DNA from: an uncultured Flavobacteriaceae bacterium
Lineage (GTDB): Bacteria; Bacteroidota; Bacteroidia; Flavobacteriales; Flavobacteriaceae
NCBI GenBank assembly: GCA_937901915.1
Contig: CALGUD010000030.1
Coordinates: 1-64,000 of the forward strand
Length of the DNA stretch: 64,000 bases
Reading direction: 5' to 3'
Below are positions 18,353 to 26,652 of this stretch, piece after piece. Numbering within the stretch: the stretch's first letter is position 1; every line of letters begins with the position of its first letter. The position numbers and the translations under genes were made by a program. Under the pieces are notes generated by a model that saw nothing but the letters and a program-made list of their open reading frames with translations, searched no databases and was not told the origin of the DNA.

Positions 18353-19843
18353 CTAAACCATCCCCAGTCTCTCATAAGTTTCACTAAGCGCCTGGTAATC
18401 ATCCGTAATTACCAAAAGCTCATCATTTTCCAGGAGCTGGGTCTTTCCATCGGGAACAAAGAACTTGGACCCCCTTTTTACCATGACCACTATGGTTTTT
18501 TCAGGAAGGCGCAGGTCCATCAGGTGACTTCCATTTTTCAGAGACTGCTGAGTCACTTTCAACTCTGAGGTTATGGATTTGATCTCATCTGAAAATTCCA
18601 CATCAAAATTTTTGAGTCCCTTTATTTTCTTAGGCTTCTCCGCAAGTCCTAACAACTTGGCCATTGGAGAGAGAGTAGTTCCCTGCACCACCAGCGATAC
18701 CAGGGTACAGAAGAATACGATATTAAACATCAGCCTACCATTGGGAATGTCGGCAGCCAGCACCATAATAGCGAAAATAATAGGAACAGCCCCCCTAAGG
18801 CCCACCCACGACACAAAAGTCTTATCCTTTAAAGACATCTTCCGGAACGGCAGCAAACACAGGAAGACGCTCAGGGGCCTGGTCACCAGAATCATGAGCA
18901 GACTGATGATCAGCCCTGGCACTATTATAGGTACCAGCTCATTCGGATTGATCAGAAGCCCCAAAGAAAGAAACAGGAGCAACTGACTCATCCATGCCAT
19001 CCCATCAAAGAAATTGAGGGCCGAACGTTTATGCACAAAGCGGGAGTTCCCCAATACCAGGCCGCCTATATAAACCGCCAGAAATCCATTTCCTTTTATA
19101 AAATACGTAAATGAAAAGATAAAGATACAAAAGGTAAATACCAGGATGGGATACAGCGATTTGTTATCAATATCGACCCTGTTGATAGCTAAAACAGCAA
19201 GTTTCCCCAAGAAGTAGCCAGCCACAGCTCCCACCACCAACTGTATCAGGAGATATCCCACGGCGAACAGATAATTGGGTTCCGATTCCATGCCCACAAT
19301 GCTTATCAGGGTTATGGTGAGCACATAGGCCATAGGGTCGTTACTACCACTTTCCAACTCTAGCATGGGGCGGAGATTGTTCTTCAGGTGCAAACCTTTA
19401 GACCTTAGAATAGAGAATACCGACGCCGAATCGGTCGACGACATGGTAGCTGCCAGCAAGAGAGATGACATGAAACCTATCCCGGCCGAGGTCATGGTCA
19501 TTCCCAATACATACCAGATGGCAAGACCTGTAAAGATGGCTGTAAGGAAAACTCCAACGGTTGCCAGTACCACCCCCTGTTTAATTATAGGCCTGATTTC
19601 TTCTATTTTTGTGTCCATGCCTCCCGAAAAAAGTATGATACACAAGGCCACGGTACCTATGGTTTGTGCCAGCTCAATACTTTCAAACTCAATGCCCAGT
19701 CCATCACTGCCAAAGAGCATTCCCACCCCGAGAAACAAAAGCAGGGCAGGTACCCCGAATTTATAACCCGCTTTGCCTGCCAGAATACTTAAGAAAAAAA
19801 GTACCGATACTCCAAATAAAATCAGCTCAATTGGTATGTTCAT
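18353..19843 (-). CDS. nhaP2: Potassium/proton antiporter, NhaP2/CvrA type
   Basis: 496 residues. About 12-13 membrane segments of the CPA1 Na+(K+)/H+ exchanger family in residues 1-390, with SLLLAATMSSTDSASVFSIL and ESGSNDPMAY motifs (the ND pair is the ion-binding site) and SWVGLRGAVPIIFA. The C-terminal 100 residues form a TrkA-C-like regulatory domain (LPEKTIVVMVKRGSKFFVPDG). This architecture fits the K+/H+ antiporter NhaP2. It would act in the cytoplasmic membrane to lower K+ and buffer pH. Monocistronic, convergent with the dedA remnant. GC looks higher than in neighbours, suggesting common ancestry with the 15.8-19.8 kb segment. Confidence 0.9.
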   Translation of the reverse strand: MNIPIELILFGVSVLFFLSILAGKAGYKFGVPALLLFLGVGMLFGSDGLGIEFESIELAQTIGTVALCIILFSGGMDTKIEEIRPIIKQGVVLATVGVFLTAIFTGLAIWYVLGMTMTSAGIGFMSSLLLAATMSSTDSASVFSILRSKGLHLKNNLRPMLELESGSNDPMAYVLTITLISIVGMESEPNYLFAVGYLLIQLVVGAVAGYFLGKLAVLAINRVDIDNKSLYPILVFTFCIFIFSFTYFIKGNGFLAVYIGGLVLGNSRFVHKRSALNFFDGMAWMSQLLLFLSLGLLINPNELVPIIVPGLIISLLMILVTRPLSVFLCLLPFRKMSLKDKTFVSWVGLRGAVPIIFAIMVLAADIPNGRLMFNIVFFCTLVSLVVQGTTLSPMAKLLGLAEKPKKIKGLKNFDVEFSDEIKSITSELKVTQQSLKNGSHLMDLRLPEKTIVVMVKRGSKFFVPDGKTQLLENDELLVITDDYQALSETYERLGMV

Positions 19844-20203
19844 CTTACAATTTTTAGGAGATAAAGATAGTCCAGACTATCATTGGTAAACGTTATTTTT
19901 TTGAGTCTGCAAAATACGGACTGCAATATTAAGTTAATGTTAATATAATGTTAACAAACAATATGTTTAGATAAGCCCATCCTGTTATTTTGTTCCGAAG
20001 AATGCAACAACCGGAGCAAATAATACGATCAAATTAGCTCTTTCATTTAACCCTCCTGCATTACCTACGTATCTTTTATGTCCTCTGCATGAACCCCAAT
20101 AGAGCCCCGCCCATAAATGGTTAAGAGATTATATATTGAACTATACATTACAACAAGAAAAAGAAAGGTGCCTGAGACTCTTTAAACCACTTTACTCCAT
20201 AAA
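19844..20203. other. Intergenic stretch without a recognisable gene
   Basis: About 360 AT-rich bases upstream of the antiporter. The part nearest the antiporter holds GTTAATGTTAATATAATGTTAAC-like repeats that may be promoter DNA. I see no open frame worth calling and no RNA gene. The next feature is the terminator and gene fragment from 20204. Confidence 0.4.
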
Positions 20204-20227
20204 AAAGCCCTATTGCTGAAGGGCTTT
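20204..20227 (-). terminator. Intrinsic terminator after the gene fragment
   Basis: AAAGCCC (20204-20210) and GGGCTTT (20221-20227) with a 10-base loop; on the minus strand the hairpin runs directly into a T run. The stop codon of the minus-strand fragment lies within it. Confidence 0.7.
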
Positions 20228-20407
20228 AGGAGGGCGAAAGTATTGATGTTTCGAACCTTCACCACTTCCATTCATTTCTTTGACTTCAATATTTAACTTT
20301 TCATCATTCACTAATACAAATGTGGGTGTACCACCAAAAACAAATTGATTCGACCCTTGATTTAAAATAATACTTGGCGTTTCATATTCACAAACTGCCT
20401 TTTTGGG
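20210..20407 (-). pseudogene. C-terminal fragment of an unidentified gene
   Basis: A 65-codon open stretch on the minus strand with no start codon near its upstream end (bounded by TAA at 20408-20410). It reads like real protein (PSIILNQGSNQFVFGGTPTF, LVNDEKLNIEVKEMNGSGEG) and ends at a terminator. I do not recognise the family. The most likely reading is the tail of a gene whose front was lost when the neighbouring DNA was rearranged. Confidence 0.5.
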
Positions 20408-20620
20408 TTAATTTTTAATTCAAATAAGTATAAAGCTTTTCATTTTATATTTTAATTTGAAGATTATATTAAATGAATTGAATTATGTAGAAGCCAAAAA
20501 GATTTCCTGATCAAAAACAGTTCCAACCGGAAAAGAATATAAGATGATTTCTAAGCCATAATTGATATGTAAAACTACAAAATCGATTCATAACTTTTAA
20601 TTTAAAAATAAAAAAAAGCT

Positions 20621-21604
20621 ATGTTCCATCACGTAAAAGAATTACAGTTCAACGCAAGGGTTTCAAAACCCGATGTGCGTTTTGCAAGACTCCTCCTTGA
20701 ACAGTTTGGAGGGCCCAATGGCGAGCTAAAAGCAGCCATGCAATATTTTGTTCAGGCATTTGGCTGTCGCAAAGCATTTCCGGCCGAATATGACATGCTT
20801 ATGGATATCGCTACCGAAGAATTTAGCCATCTCGAAATTGTAGGCGCCACGGTTCAACTGTTATTAACAGGTGTTAACGGGGAATTGAAAAATGCTGCCG
20901 ATGAATCTGATTTAACCAAAATGTTAGATGGTACAGAGGCAAAAGAAACTTACATCCACGAAGCTATGATAAATCCATACTTTTTTCTGGAGACAGGTGG
21001 CACGCCGGCACTAACAGATAGCGTTGGCAATCCCTGGACAGCTTCCTATGTTACAGCAAATGGCGATTTAACCGTTGATCTCAGATCAAATATAGCTGCT
21101 GAATCTCGTGCAAAAATCGTTTATGAAAACCTGATGAAATTTACAGACGATGTGTATGTAAAAGATTCATTGCGTTTTTTAATGACAAGAGAGGTTGCCC
21201 ACTTCCAAATGTTTCAAGCGGCCTTAGATAAGATAAAACCAAACTTTCCCCCAGGCATTTTACAAAGCGATCCACGATTTAGTAACAAATACTTTAACAT
21301 GTCTAATGGCGAAGATTTTAGAGGTCCGTGGAATGAAGGTAAAAGTCCGGAAATGAAAGAAGATTGGCAAGTTATAGATAAACCACTGGAACATGTTCAA
21401 GAAACCAATGGTTTATTAGATGAAGAAGCCAAAGGCACACAGCGAACAGAAAAAACGGTCCAAAAAGATAATAAAGCATTATCGGCTGAACGTAAAGTAG
21501 AAATTGATAAGGCAACTCTGCCTAAAAACGGTGTCATGAGCTGGTCTGTTTATGACGAATCCGTTGAGGCCAAATCGAATAAGAGTAAAACAAAAAACAA
21601 ATAA
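20621..21604 (+). CDS. Manganese catalase
   Basis: Non-haem catalase that breaks down hydrogen peroxide with a dinuclear Mn centre. The 327 residues start MFHHVKELQFNA, the usual opening of the family. Ligand candidates occur in the expected order: E35 (GELKAAMQYF), E67 and H70 (ATEEFSHLE), E161 (NIAAESRAK) and H194 (TREVAHFQMF). The C-terminal 80 residues are long, charged and probably flexible, ending in a Lys-rich tail. Cytoplasmic. Monocistronic, sitting between two copies of a short repeat (20212 and 21682) next to a tRNA gene, so it may have been acquired by transfer. Confidence 0.92.
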   Translation: MFHHVKELQFNARVSKPDVRFARLLLEQFGGPNGELKAAMQYFVQAFGCRKAFPAEYDMLMDIATEEFSHLEIVGATVQLLLTGVNGELKNAADESDLTKMLDGTEAKETYIHEAMINPYFFLETGGTPALTDSVGNPWTASYVTANGDLTVDLRSNIAAESRAKIVYENLMKFTDDVYVKDSLRFLMTREVAHFQMFQAALDKIKPNFPPGILQSDPRFSNKYFNMSNGEDFRGPWNEGKSPEMKEDWQVIDKPLEHVQETNGLLDEEAKGTQRTEKTVQKDNKALSAERKVEIDKATLPKNGVMSWSVYDESVEAKSNKSKTKNK

Positions 21605-21687
21605 ATTTTAATTATTAAATTCACTATAATCTAAAGAAAATCATTCAATTCCGTCGTGAGCATCTTGCTCGTGCCTACATTATTGCT

Positions 21688-21789
21688 GAAGGGTTTGTGC
21701 GGGCGAAAGCCCCGATGCCTCGGGGAAACTTTCACACCAAATTTCTTTATACAAAAAAACCCTTCTAAAAAGAAGGGTTTGTGCGGGCG
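21688..21789. repeat. 18-bp direct repeat, one copy covering the 3' end of tRNA-Leu
   Basis: GAAGGGTTTGTGCGGGCG occurs at 21688-21705 and 21772-21789. The second copy includes the last eight bases of the tRNA gene. An imperfect relative (ATTGCTGAAGGG, then GGGCGAAAG and GATG) lies at 20212-20250, on the other side of the catalase gene; ATTGCTGAAGGG also occurs exactly at 21682-21693. Repeats of a tRNA 3' end are typical scars of integration. Confidence 0.55.
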
Positions 21790-21863
21790 GGGAGACTCGA
21801 ACTCCCACACCTTGCGGCACCAGATCCTAAGTCTGGCATGTCTACCAATTCCATCACGCCCGC
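21782..21863 (-). tRNA. tRNA-Leu (anticodon UAG)
   Basis: On the minus strand the 82 bases fold as a cloverleaf: acceptor stem GCGGGCG (21857-21863) with CGCCCGC (21783-21789), discriminator A at 21782, D arm with GGTAGACA, anticodon stem CCAGA/TCTGG with loop CTTAGGA giving anticodon TAG, a long variable arm (TGCCGCAAGGTG), and T arm GGGAG-TTCGAGT-CTCCC. The CCA end is not encoded. The long variable arm is proper for leucine. Confidence 0.95.
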
Positions 21864-22033
21864 ATTACTGTTATTAGCGTGTCTACCCCCCGACGCTTCG
21901 GGGCACCACGTCCGCAAATAATAATAGACGTTCTATCGGGGTGCAAATATAATTCAAATTTTCAATTATCAAACCCAATAATCCTAAAAAAGCGTTCCTT
22001 TTTTGTATTTTTGGTCAGAATAACTTCTTAAAA

Positions 22034-23422
22034 ATGGAAAACATTTCTTCCTACATTCAGGAACACAAAAACAGATTCTTAAATGAATTATTTGAACTTC
22101 TCAAAATTCCTTCTGTAAGTGCCGACCCTTCTTTCTCGAAAGATGTGCTGATTGCCGCCGGCAAAATCAAAGACAGTCTTGAAAAAGCAGGTTGTGACCA
22201 TGTTGAAATATATGAAACCCCTGGGTACCCTGTTGTATATGGTGAAAAAATTATACATCCGGAACTCCCAACTATACTTGTCTATGGACATTATGATGTA
22301 CAACCACCTGACCCGTTAGACCTGTGGGATAGCAATCCTTTTGAACCTGTTATAAAAGAAACGCCCATTCATCCTGATGGTGCTGTTTTTGCAAGAGGTT
22401 CATGTGATGATAAAGGACAATTGTACATGCACATAAAAGCATTGGAATTTATGATTACAACCAATCAATTGCCTTGCAATGTGAAATTTATGATTGAAGG
22501 TGAAGAAGAAGTAGGTTCGGAGAACCTTTCTGGTTTTATTAAACAAAATCTGGATAAGTTGGCGAATGATGTTATTCTGATTTCTGATACAGGCATGATA
22601 AGCAATACACAACCTTCAATCACTACCGGGTTAAGGGGCATAAGTTATGTTGAAGTAGAAGTAACCGGTCCCAATCGTGATTTACATTCCGGATTATACG
22701 GGGGTGCCGTAGCCAACCCTATTAATGCCCTTACTAAAATGATCGCATCCCTGCATGATGAAAATAACCACATTTCAATTCCCGGATTTTATGATCATGT
22801 TGAAGAATTAAGTAAAGAAGAAAGGGATGAAATGGCCAAAGCCCCTTTTTCTCTGGAAGATTATAAGAAAAAACTCAATATTGATGAGATATACGGCGAA
22901 AAGGATTATTCGACAAATGAGCGGACCTCTATAAGGCCTGCATTAGACGTAAATGGTATTTGGGGAGGTTATACCGGTGAAGGAGCCAAAACTGTTATAC
23001 CGTCTAAAGCATATGCCAAAATATCGATGCGCCTAGTTCCACATCAGGATTGGAATGAAATAATCCGGCTATTTACTAAGCATTTTACTAGTATAGCCCC
23101 AAAAGGGGTTAAAGTTAAAGTAACACCCCACCATGGTGGCCAAGGATATGTAACGCCAATAGATAGCACCGGATATAAAGCAGCCGCTAAAGCTTATGAA
23201 ACTACTTTTGGTATTGCCCCCATTCCACAACGAAGCGGAGGCAGTATTCCCATTGTTTCCTTATTTGAGCAAGAACTTAAAAGTAAAACGGTATTAATGG
23301 GCTTCGGATTGGATACAGATTCCATTCATTCCCCCAATGAACATTTTGGTGTTTTTAATTTTTTAAAAGGAATAGAAACGATTCCATACTTCTATAAATA
23401 TTTTACAGAATTAAGTAAATAA
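22034..23422 (+). CDS. M20 family dipeptidase
   Basis: Zinc-dependent cytosolic dipeptidase/carnosinase-like hydrolase. The 462 residues carry VYGHYDVQPPDP (first metal His and catalytic Asp), GSCDDKGQ (bridging Asp), MIEGEEEVGSENL (catalytic Glu pair), ISDTGMIS (metal Asp), and the dimerisation domain with GPNRDLHSGLYGGAVANP; the last metal ligand fits H in DSIHSPNEHFG near the C terminus. All ligands appear present, so activity is expected. Upstream is the tRNA; downstream, 67 bases away, the DUF4407 gene on the same strand. Confidence 0.92.
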   Translation: MENISSYIQEHKNRFLNELFELLKIPSVSADPSFSKDVLIAAGKIKDSLEKAGCDHVEIYETPGYPVVYGEKIIHPELPTILVYGHYDVQPPDPLDLWDSNPFEPVIKETPIHPDGAVFARGSCDDKGQLYMHIKALEFMITTNQLPCNVKFMIEGEEEVGSENLSGFIKQNLDKLANDVILISDTGMISNTQPSITTGLRGISYVEVEVTGPNRDLHSGLYGGAVANPINALTKMIASLHDENNHISIPGFYDHVEELSKEERDEMAKAPFSLEDYKKKLNIDEIYGEKDYSTNERTSIRPALDVNGIWGGYTGEGAKTVIPSKAYAKISMRLVPHQDWNEIIRLFTKHFTSIAPKGVKVKVTPHHGGQGYVTPIDSTGYKAAAKAYETTFGIAPIPQRSGGSIPIVSLFEQELKSKTVLMGFGLDTDSIHSPNEHFGVFNFLKGIETIPYFYKYFTELSK

Positions 23423-23489
23423 TTTTTTTATCATACAACAAATAGTTAATACATAGCGTTTTATTTATTCACCAAATCGAACGCTACAT

Positions 23490-24590
23490 ATGTTAAAACA
23501 ATTTTTTTGGATGTGCTCCGGAGCAGATACTGATATTCTGCAAAACTGTTCGAAAGCAGAACAGATAAAACAAGCCGGAATTGGAGGAACTGTTTTCTTT
23601 ACAGCAGTTATGGCTTTTATTGCCTCTTCCTATGCTCTTTATACTGTTTTTGATAGTATTTTTGCTGCCCTGTTTTTTGGTTTAGTATGGGGCTTATTGA
23701 TTTTTAATCTTGATAGGTTTATTGTTTCTACTATAAAAAAACGTGATAGTTTTAGTTCTGAATTAACCCAGGCAGTGCCAAGAATCATACTTGCAATTAT
23801 TATAGCCATTGTCATCGCAAAACCCTTGGAACTCAAAATTTTTGAAAAAGAAATTGATCGGGTATTACTTGAAGAAAAAAACAATTTAACACTGAATAAT
23901 AAAGAACAAATAGCAGCGCAATATATCCCGACTGTTGAAAAATTGAATTCAGATATATCGGGTTTAAAAAATGAAATTACAGGAAAAGAAAGTGAGGTAA
24001 ATGGCCTTTACAGTACTTACATAGCAGAAGCCGAAGGTAGAGAAGGCACATTAAAATTAGGAAAAGGCCCGGTTTATAAAGAAAAACGTGATAAACATGA
24101 TACCGCTCTTGCAGAATTACAACAACTACGCGAAACTAATAGTTTAAAAATTTCTGAAAAAGAAAACCAAATTACATCTTTGCAGCAGGAGTATACCAAT
24201 AAAATATCTGAAACTCAACCTGTAATTGATGGTTTTGATGGATTAATGGCAAGAATTACCGCTTTAGAGAAACTGCCGTGGTTACCTTCTTTTTTCATCT
24301 TTTTACTTTTCCTGTGTATTGAAACAGCCCCAATCATTGCCAAGATATTAGCCCCTAAGGGTGAGTATGATATGAAACTTGAAGATATAGAAAATACCAC
24401 CAAAACCTGGGTTACTCAAAAAGAAGATAAGCAGAAGAAAATGCTTCAGGCAGAATTTGCCTTAAATGATAAAATATATAATGACCTTACCGAAGAGGAA
24501 GAGTTATATACTTATAAGCGAAAAACAGCCCGGGAAATCATGCAACTTCAGGCAGATGCATTCTATAATCAACAAAAAAGGTTACTGTAA
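23490..24590 (+). CDS. DUF4407 membrane protein
   Basis: 366 residues with four membrane segments, three near the N terminus (about 32-52, 58-80, 90-112) and one at about 265-285, separated by a long charged coiled-coil region (SDISGLKNEITGKESEVNG, KISEKENQITSLQQEY). The opening MLKQFFWMCSGADTDILQNC is characteristic of DUF4407 proteins, common in Bacteroidota and of unknown function. Tail of 70 residues is again charged and helical. It follows the dipeptidase on the same strand and is followed by a bidirectional hairpin. Confidence 0.85.
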   Translation: MLKQFFWMCSGADTDILQNCSKAEQIKQAGIGGTVFFTAVMAFIASSYALYTVFDSIFAALFFGLVWGLLIFNLDRFIVSTIKKRDSFSSELTQAVPRIILAIIIAIVIAKPLELKIFEKEIDRVLLEEKNNLTLNNKEQIAAQYIPTVEKLNSDISGLKNEITGKESEVNGLYSTYIAEAEGREGTLKLGKGPVYKEKRDKHDTALAELQQLRETNSLKISEKENQITSLQQEYTNKISETQPVIDGFDGLMARITALEKLPWLPSFFIFLLFLCIETAPIIAKILAPKGEYDMKLEDIENTTKTWVTQKEDKQKKMLQAEFALNDKIYNDLTEEEELYTYKRKTAREIMQLQADAFYNQQKRLL

Positions 24591-24595
24591 AATAA

Positions 24596-24653
24596 AAATC
24601 CCTTGTGTGTATAGAGAACAGGTATTAGGGGGCAAAAAAGACACAAGGGATTT
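24596..24653. terminator. Bidirectional terminator-like hairpin
   Basis: AAATCCCTTGTGT (24596-24608) is the exact inverse of ACACAAGGGATTT (24641-24653), with a 32-base loop. It lies 6 bases after the DUF4407 stop and 100 bases from the end of the convergent GT2 gene. The long loop is unusual; the arms begin and end with A/T runs. Confidence 0.5.
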
Positions 24654-24756
24654 CTTCACTAATTAAATAAAACCAATTTGTATATGATAAATCCATTTAA
24701 GTGGATGATTTATCTTACTACCGTTCAGTAGTTGATATTCTTTATTCTATTTATTT

Positions 24757-25191
24757 TTAAATAACCGCTTCTAAAAATCCTTTTTTTAAGTCTTCTGTTT
24801 TACAGATTGATTTAAAAACGGGCATTGTTAAATTTTCTTTATCAAAATTTAAAATTAAACTATCCGGGTCCGAGAAGCTATTTGCACTCATATATGCTAT
24901 ATAATCTATATTCTCTTTATTTGACAGATATCTTGCTCCCGCCCATACCGCTGCTGCTTTACCTTTATTTTTCTTTACATCTACAATACTCACTCTTTCT
25001 GAAATTTGGGCTTTAACATCCCGTAGCACTGACAAAGTATTATCATTACTTCCATCGTTAACAAAACACAGATGATAACCTTTACTTATTTGCATAAACT
25101 TTAGAATTGCTTCAGTATTAAGACTTTCTTCTTCGTTATAGCAGGGTACAATTATTCCAATTATCATTCTTAGGTTTTCTTTATAACTCAA
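24757..25191 (-). CDS. Truncated family-2 glycosyltransferase-like protein
   Basis: 144 residues (136 if the Met at codon 9 is the start, which fits the family opening MIIGIIVPCYNEEES better). The N-terminal nucleotide-binding part is clear: IIVPCYNEEES, HLCFVNDGSNDNT, VSIVDVKKNKGKAAAVWAGA. Where family members have the metal-binding DxD segment (pattern like FIDADLSTD) this protein has YMSANSFSDPD, with no Asp-x-Asp, and it stops soon after, leaving out the second half of the usual fold of about 230 residues or more. It is probably inactive as a transferase or a decaying gene. Surrounded by non-coding gaps on both sides. Confidence 0.7.
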   Translation of the reverse strand: MSYKENLRMIIGIIVPCYNEEESLNTEAILKFMQISKGYHLCFVNDGSNDNTLSVLRDVKAQISERVSIVDVKKNKGKAAAVWAGARYLSNKENIDYIAYMSANSFSDPDSLILNFDKENLTMPVFKSICKTEDLKKGFLEAVI

Positions 25192-25604
25192 ATCTAATTA
25201 CAATCAGTTAATGAGGTGTTTATTATTCGTTTAGATTCGGTTAACTGTAGACAAGCTGTATATTTATGAAGGTGAAATGATTTGGAATGTTTATATGCAT
25301 TAAAGAAAAAAGTGAACAAATAACCTACTCACAAAATAGAAATTTCAATTATACTTAAGTCGTGTTATTGGCTTCTATAGCAGAACAAAAAATAAGCCCC
25401 AAATGTTAACGGGGGTATAAAAGTTAACTTTGGGGCTCTTACTAAACACTAACCAAAAAATATAATTGAGAACTTATATCATTTCTTTTTTTATCTATAG
25501 TAAAATTACTACAGTAAATGATATAACTGATTAATATTAAGGCGATTGGATGATTGCTAAAGGTGAATAGCGATAATGTATCGATTAATGATGATGCTCG
25601 GGTG
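25192..25604. other. Intergenic stretch of 413 bases
   Basis: AT-rich DNA between the GT2 remnant and the end of the signalling operon. The only structure I can support is the hairpin at 25395-25437. No open frame with coding character and no RNA gene seen. Confidence 0.4.
25395..25437 (-). terminator. Terminator-like hairpin downstream of the signalling operon
   Basis: AGCCCCAAATGTTAAC (25395-25410) pairs with GTTAACTTTGGGGCT (25423-25437) with one bulge. On the minus strand it is followed by TTATTTTTTG. It lies about 170 bases after the LytTR regulator stop. Confidence 0.6.
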
Positions 25605-26318
25605 TTATAGCAAATTTAATCTTTTCATTAACTCAGGGCGGTTGGATCGGCTAACAGGTATCACATCTTTTGCAATAAGGACACTGTTATCCTCAATATC
25701 AATTATTTTTCTGATATTAATGATGTATGACCTGTGAACCTTTAAGAAGAAATCATCTGGGAGTTTGTCTTCAATCTTTTTTAATGTAGAATGGACAGTA
25801 TAATTTTTTGTATCTGTTTTAATTAAAATGTAATCCCCTTTTGCCTCAATAAGGCAAATACTGGGCAAATCTATCTTAATAAGCCTTCTGTCAATATTAA
25901 TGTATAGCTGATCTCTCTCAGATTCGTCTTTACCATCAAACTCTCTCGCCTGGTTTTTATTGCCATTTCCTGTTTTACTTGCTTTTTCTATAGCTTTTAA
26001 AAATCTGGGAGGTGTAATGGGTTTTACCAGGTAATCAACTATACAATCATATTCAAAAGCCTCAATGGCCAAATCCTTGTCCGAAGTGGTCAGAATAACT
26101 TTGGGAGGGTCTTTTAGTGTTTGAATAAAGTCGAACCCTGTAAAATCGGGCATATGTATATCTAAGAAAATAAGATCTACTTTATTTTGATTTAAATATT
26201 TAATAGCTTGAATTGCATTTGAAAATTGTTCACTTACATGTAAACTTTCAACACTTTTGCAAAGATGTTCAACTACTGCCCGGGCTGTTTCCTCGTCGTC
26301 TACTATTATGCAATTCAT
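25605..26318 (-). CDS. LytTR-family response regulator
   Basis: 237 residues: receiver domain at 1-120 with acidic pocket VDDEE (7-9), phosphoacceptor D53 (LIFLDIHMP), and the conserved T/S (LTTSD) and K (YLVKPI) positions, then a LytTR DNA-binding domain at about 140-237 (INIDRRLIKIDLPSICLIEA, YTVHSTLKKIEDKLP, KVHRSYIINIRKI). It is the output of the upstream phosphorelay operon and the only component with a DNA-binding domain. It follows the Hpt gene by 8 bases. Target genes are unknown; the family usually binds paired direct repeats. Confidence 0.93.
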   Translation of the reverse strand: MNCIIVDDEETARAVVEHLCKSVESLHVSEQFSNAIQAIKYLNQNKVDLIFLDIHMPDFTGFDFIQTLKDPPKVILTTSDKDLAIEAFEYDCIVDYLVKPITPPRFLKAIEKASKTGNGNKNQAREFDGKDESERDQLYINIDRRLIKIDLPSICLIEAKGDYILIKTDTKNYTVHSTLKKIEDKLPDDFFLKVHRSYIINIRKIIDIEDNSVLIAKDVIPVSRSNRPELMKRLNLL

Positions 26319-26326
26319 ATTATTGT

Positions 26327-26647
26327 TTATTTTATTTTTTCTAAAAAAATAGTCATATTCTTTAAAATTTCCAAAAACTCTTTATGAAACCCGGCATTTC
26401 CTTCCTTAAGCTCTTCTTCATATTTTTCGGCCATACTATGCGTTTTCTCCAGTCCTAAAATAGTGATTTTATGTTTTATTTTATGTACTGCATTGGCAGA
26501 TCTTTTAAAATCTTTTTCTGAAATGGTTTTTACATAGAGATCGATCTCACCGGGAAGCTCTTTTTTTAATAAAGATAAGAGTTTATCCCTGAATTCCATA
26601 TCTCCTCCTGCCAAATCATCTATATAACTAAAATTAGGAGTTTCCAT
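26327..26647 (-). CDS. Stand-alone Hpt (histidine phosphotransfer) protein
   Basis: 106 residues forming a helical bundle; the phosphoacceptor is H55 in NAVHKIKHKITILGL, the standard Hpt signature. The open N-terminal METPNFSYIDDLAGGD is typical of Bacteroidota Hpt domains. As neither kinase in the operon is a hybrid and a lone receiver is encoded upstream, this protein likely shuttles phosphoryl groups between that receiver and the LytTR regulator. Located 5 bases after the kinase gene and 8 before the regulator gene. Confidence 0.9.
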   Translation of the reverse strand: METPNFSYIDDLAGGDMEFRDKLLSLLKKELPGEIDLYVKTISEKDFKRSANAVHKIKHKITILGLEKTHSMAEKYEEELKEGNAGFHKEFLEILKNMTIFLEKIK

Positions 26648-26652
26648 AATGC

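Larger units (their letters stand above)
17381..18356 (+). pseudogene. DedA-family membrane protein, decayed and split by a small mobile element
   Basis: Fragments together spell a DedA/SNARE-associated membrane protein. An ATG at 17381 starts MDWIQLIIDFTIHIDEHLI; after removal of 17438-17713 plus one AATT copy the frame continues exactly as NIVSPYGIRFYAILFLII, FAETGLVVTPFLPEDSLLF, up to an in-frame TAA at 17841. Further pieces in shifted frames read DFVNYSVG, FFAKYGGKTIMVARFV, RIYAPFVAGACKKM and, from 18153, IYAAGNFFGNLPIVKDYF to the stop at 18356. At least one nonsense codon and about three frameshifts are needed, so it is not functional. Its tail overlaps the stop of the convergent antiporter gene by four bases. 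Confidence 0.85.

Noticed and set aside
18153..18356. 67-codon frame as an independent small membrane protein
   Set aside because: It matches the end of the DedA family and continues upstream in other frames; it is part of the pseudogene.
21656..21877. 73-codon plus-strand open frame with KGLCGRGDSNSHTLRH
   Set aside because: It runs antisense across tRNA-Leu and the repeat beside it; the 'protein' is the translated complement of the tRNA.
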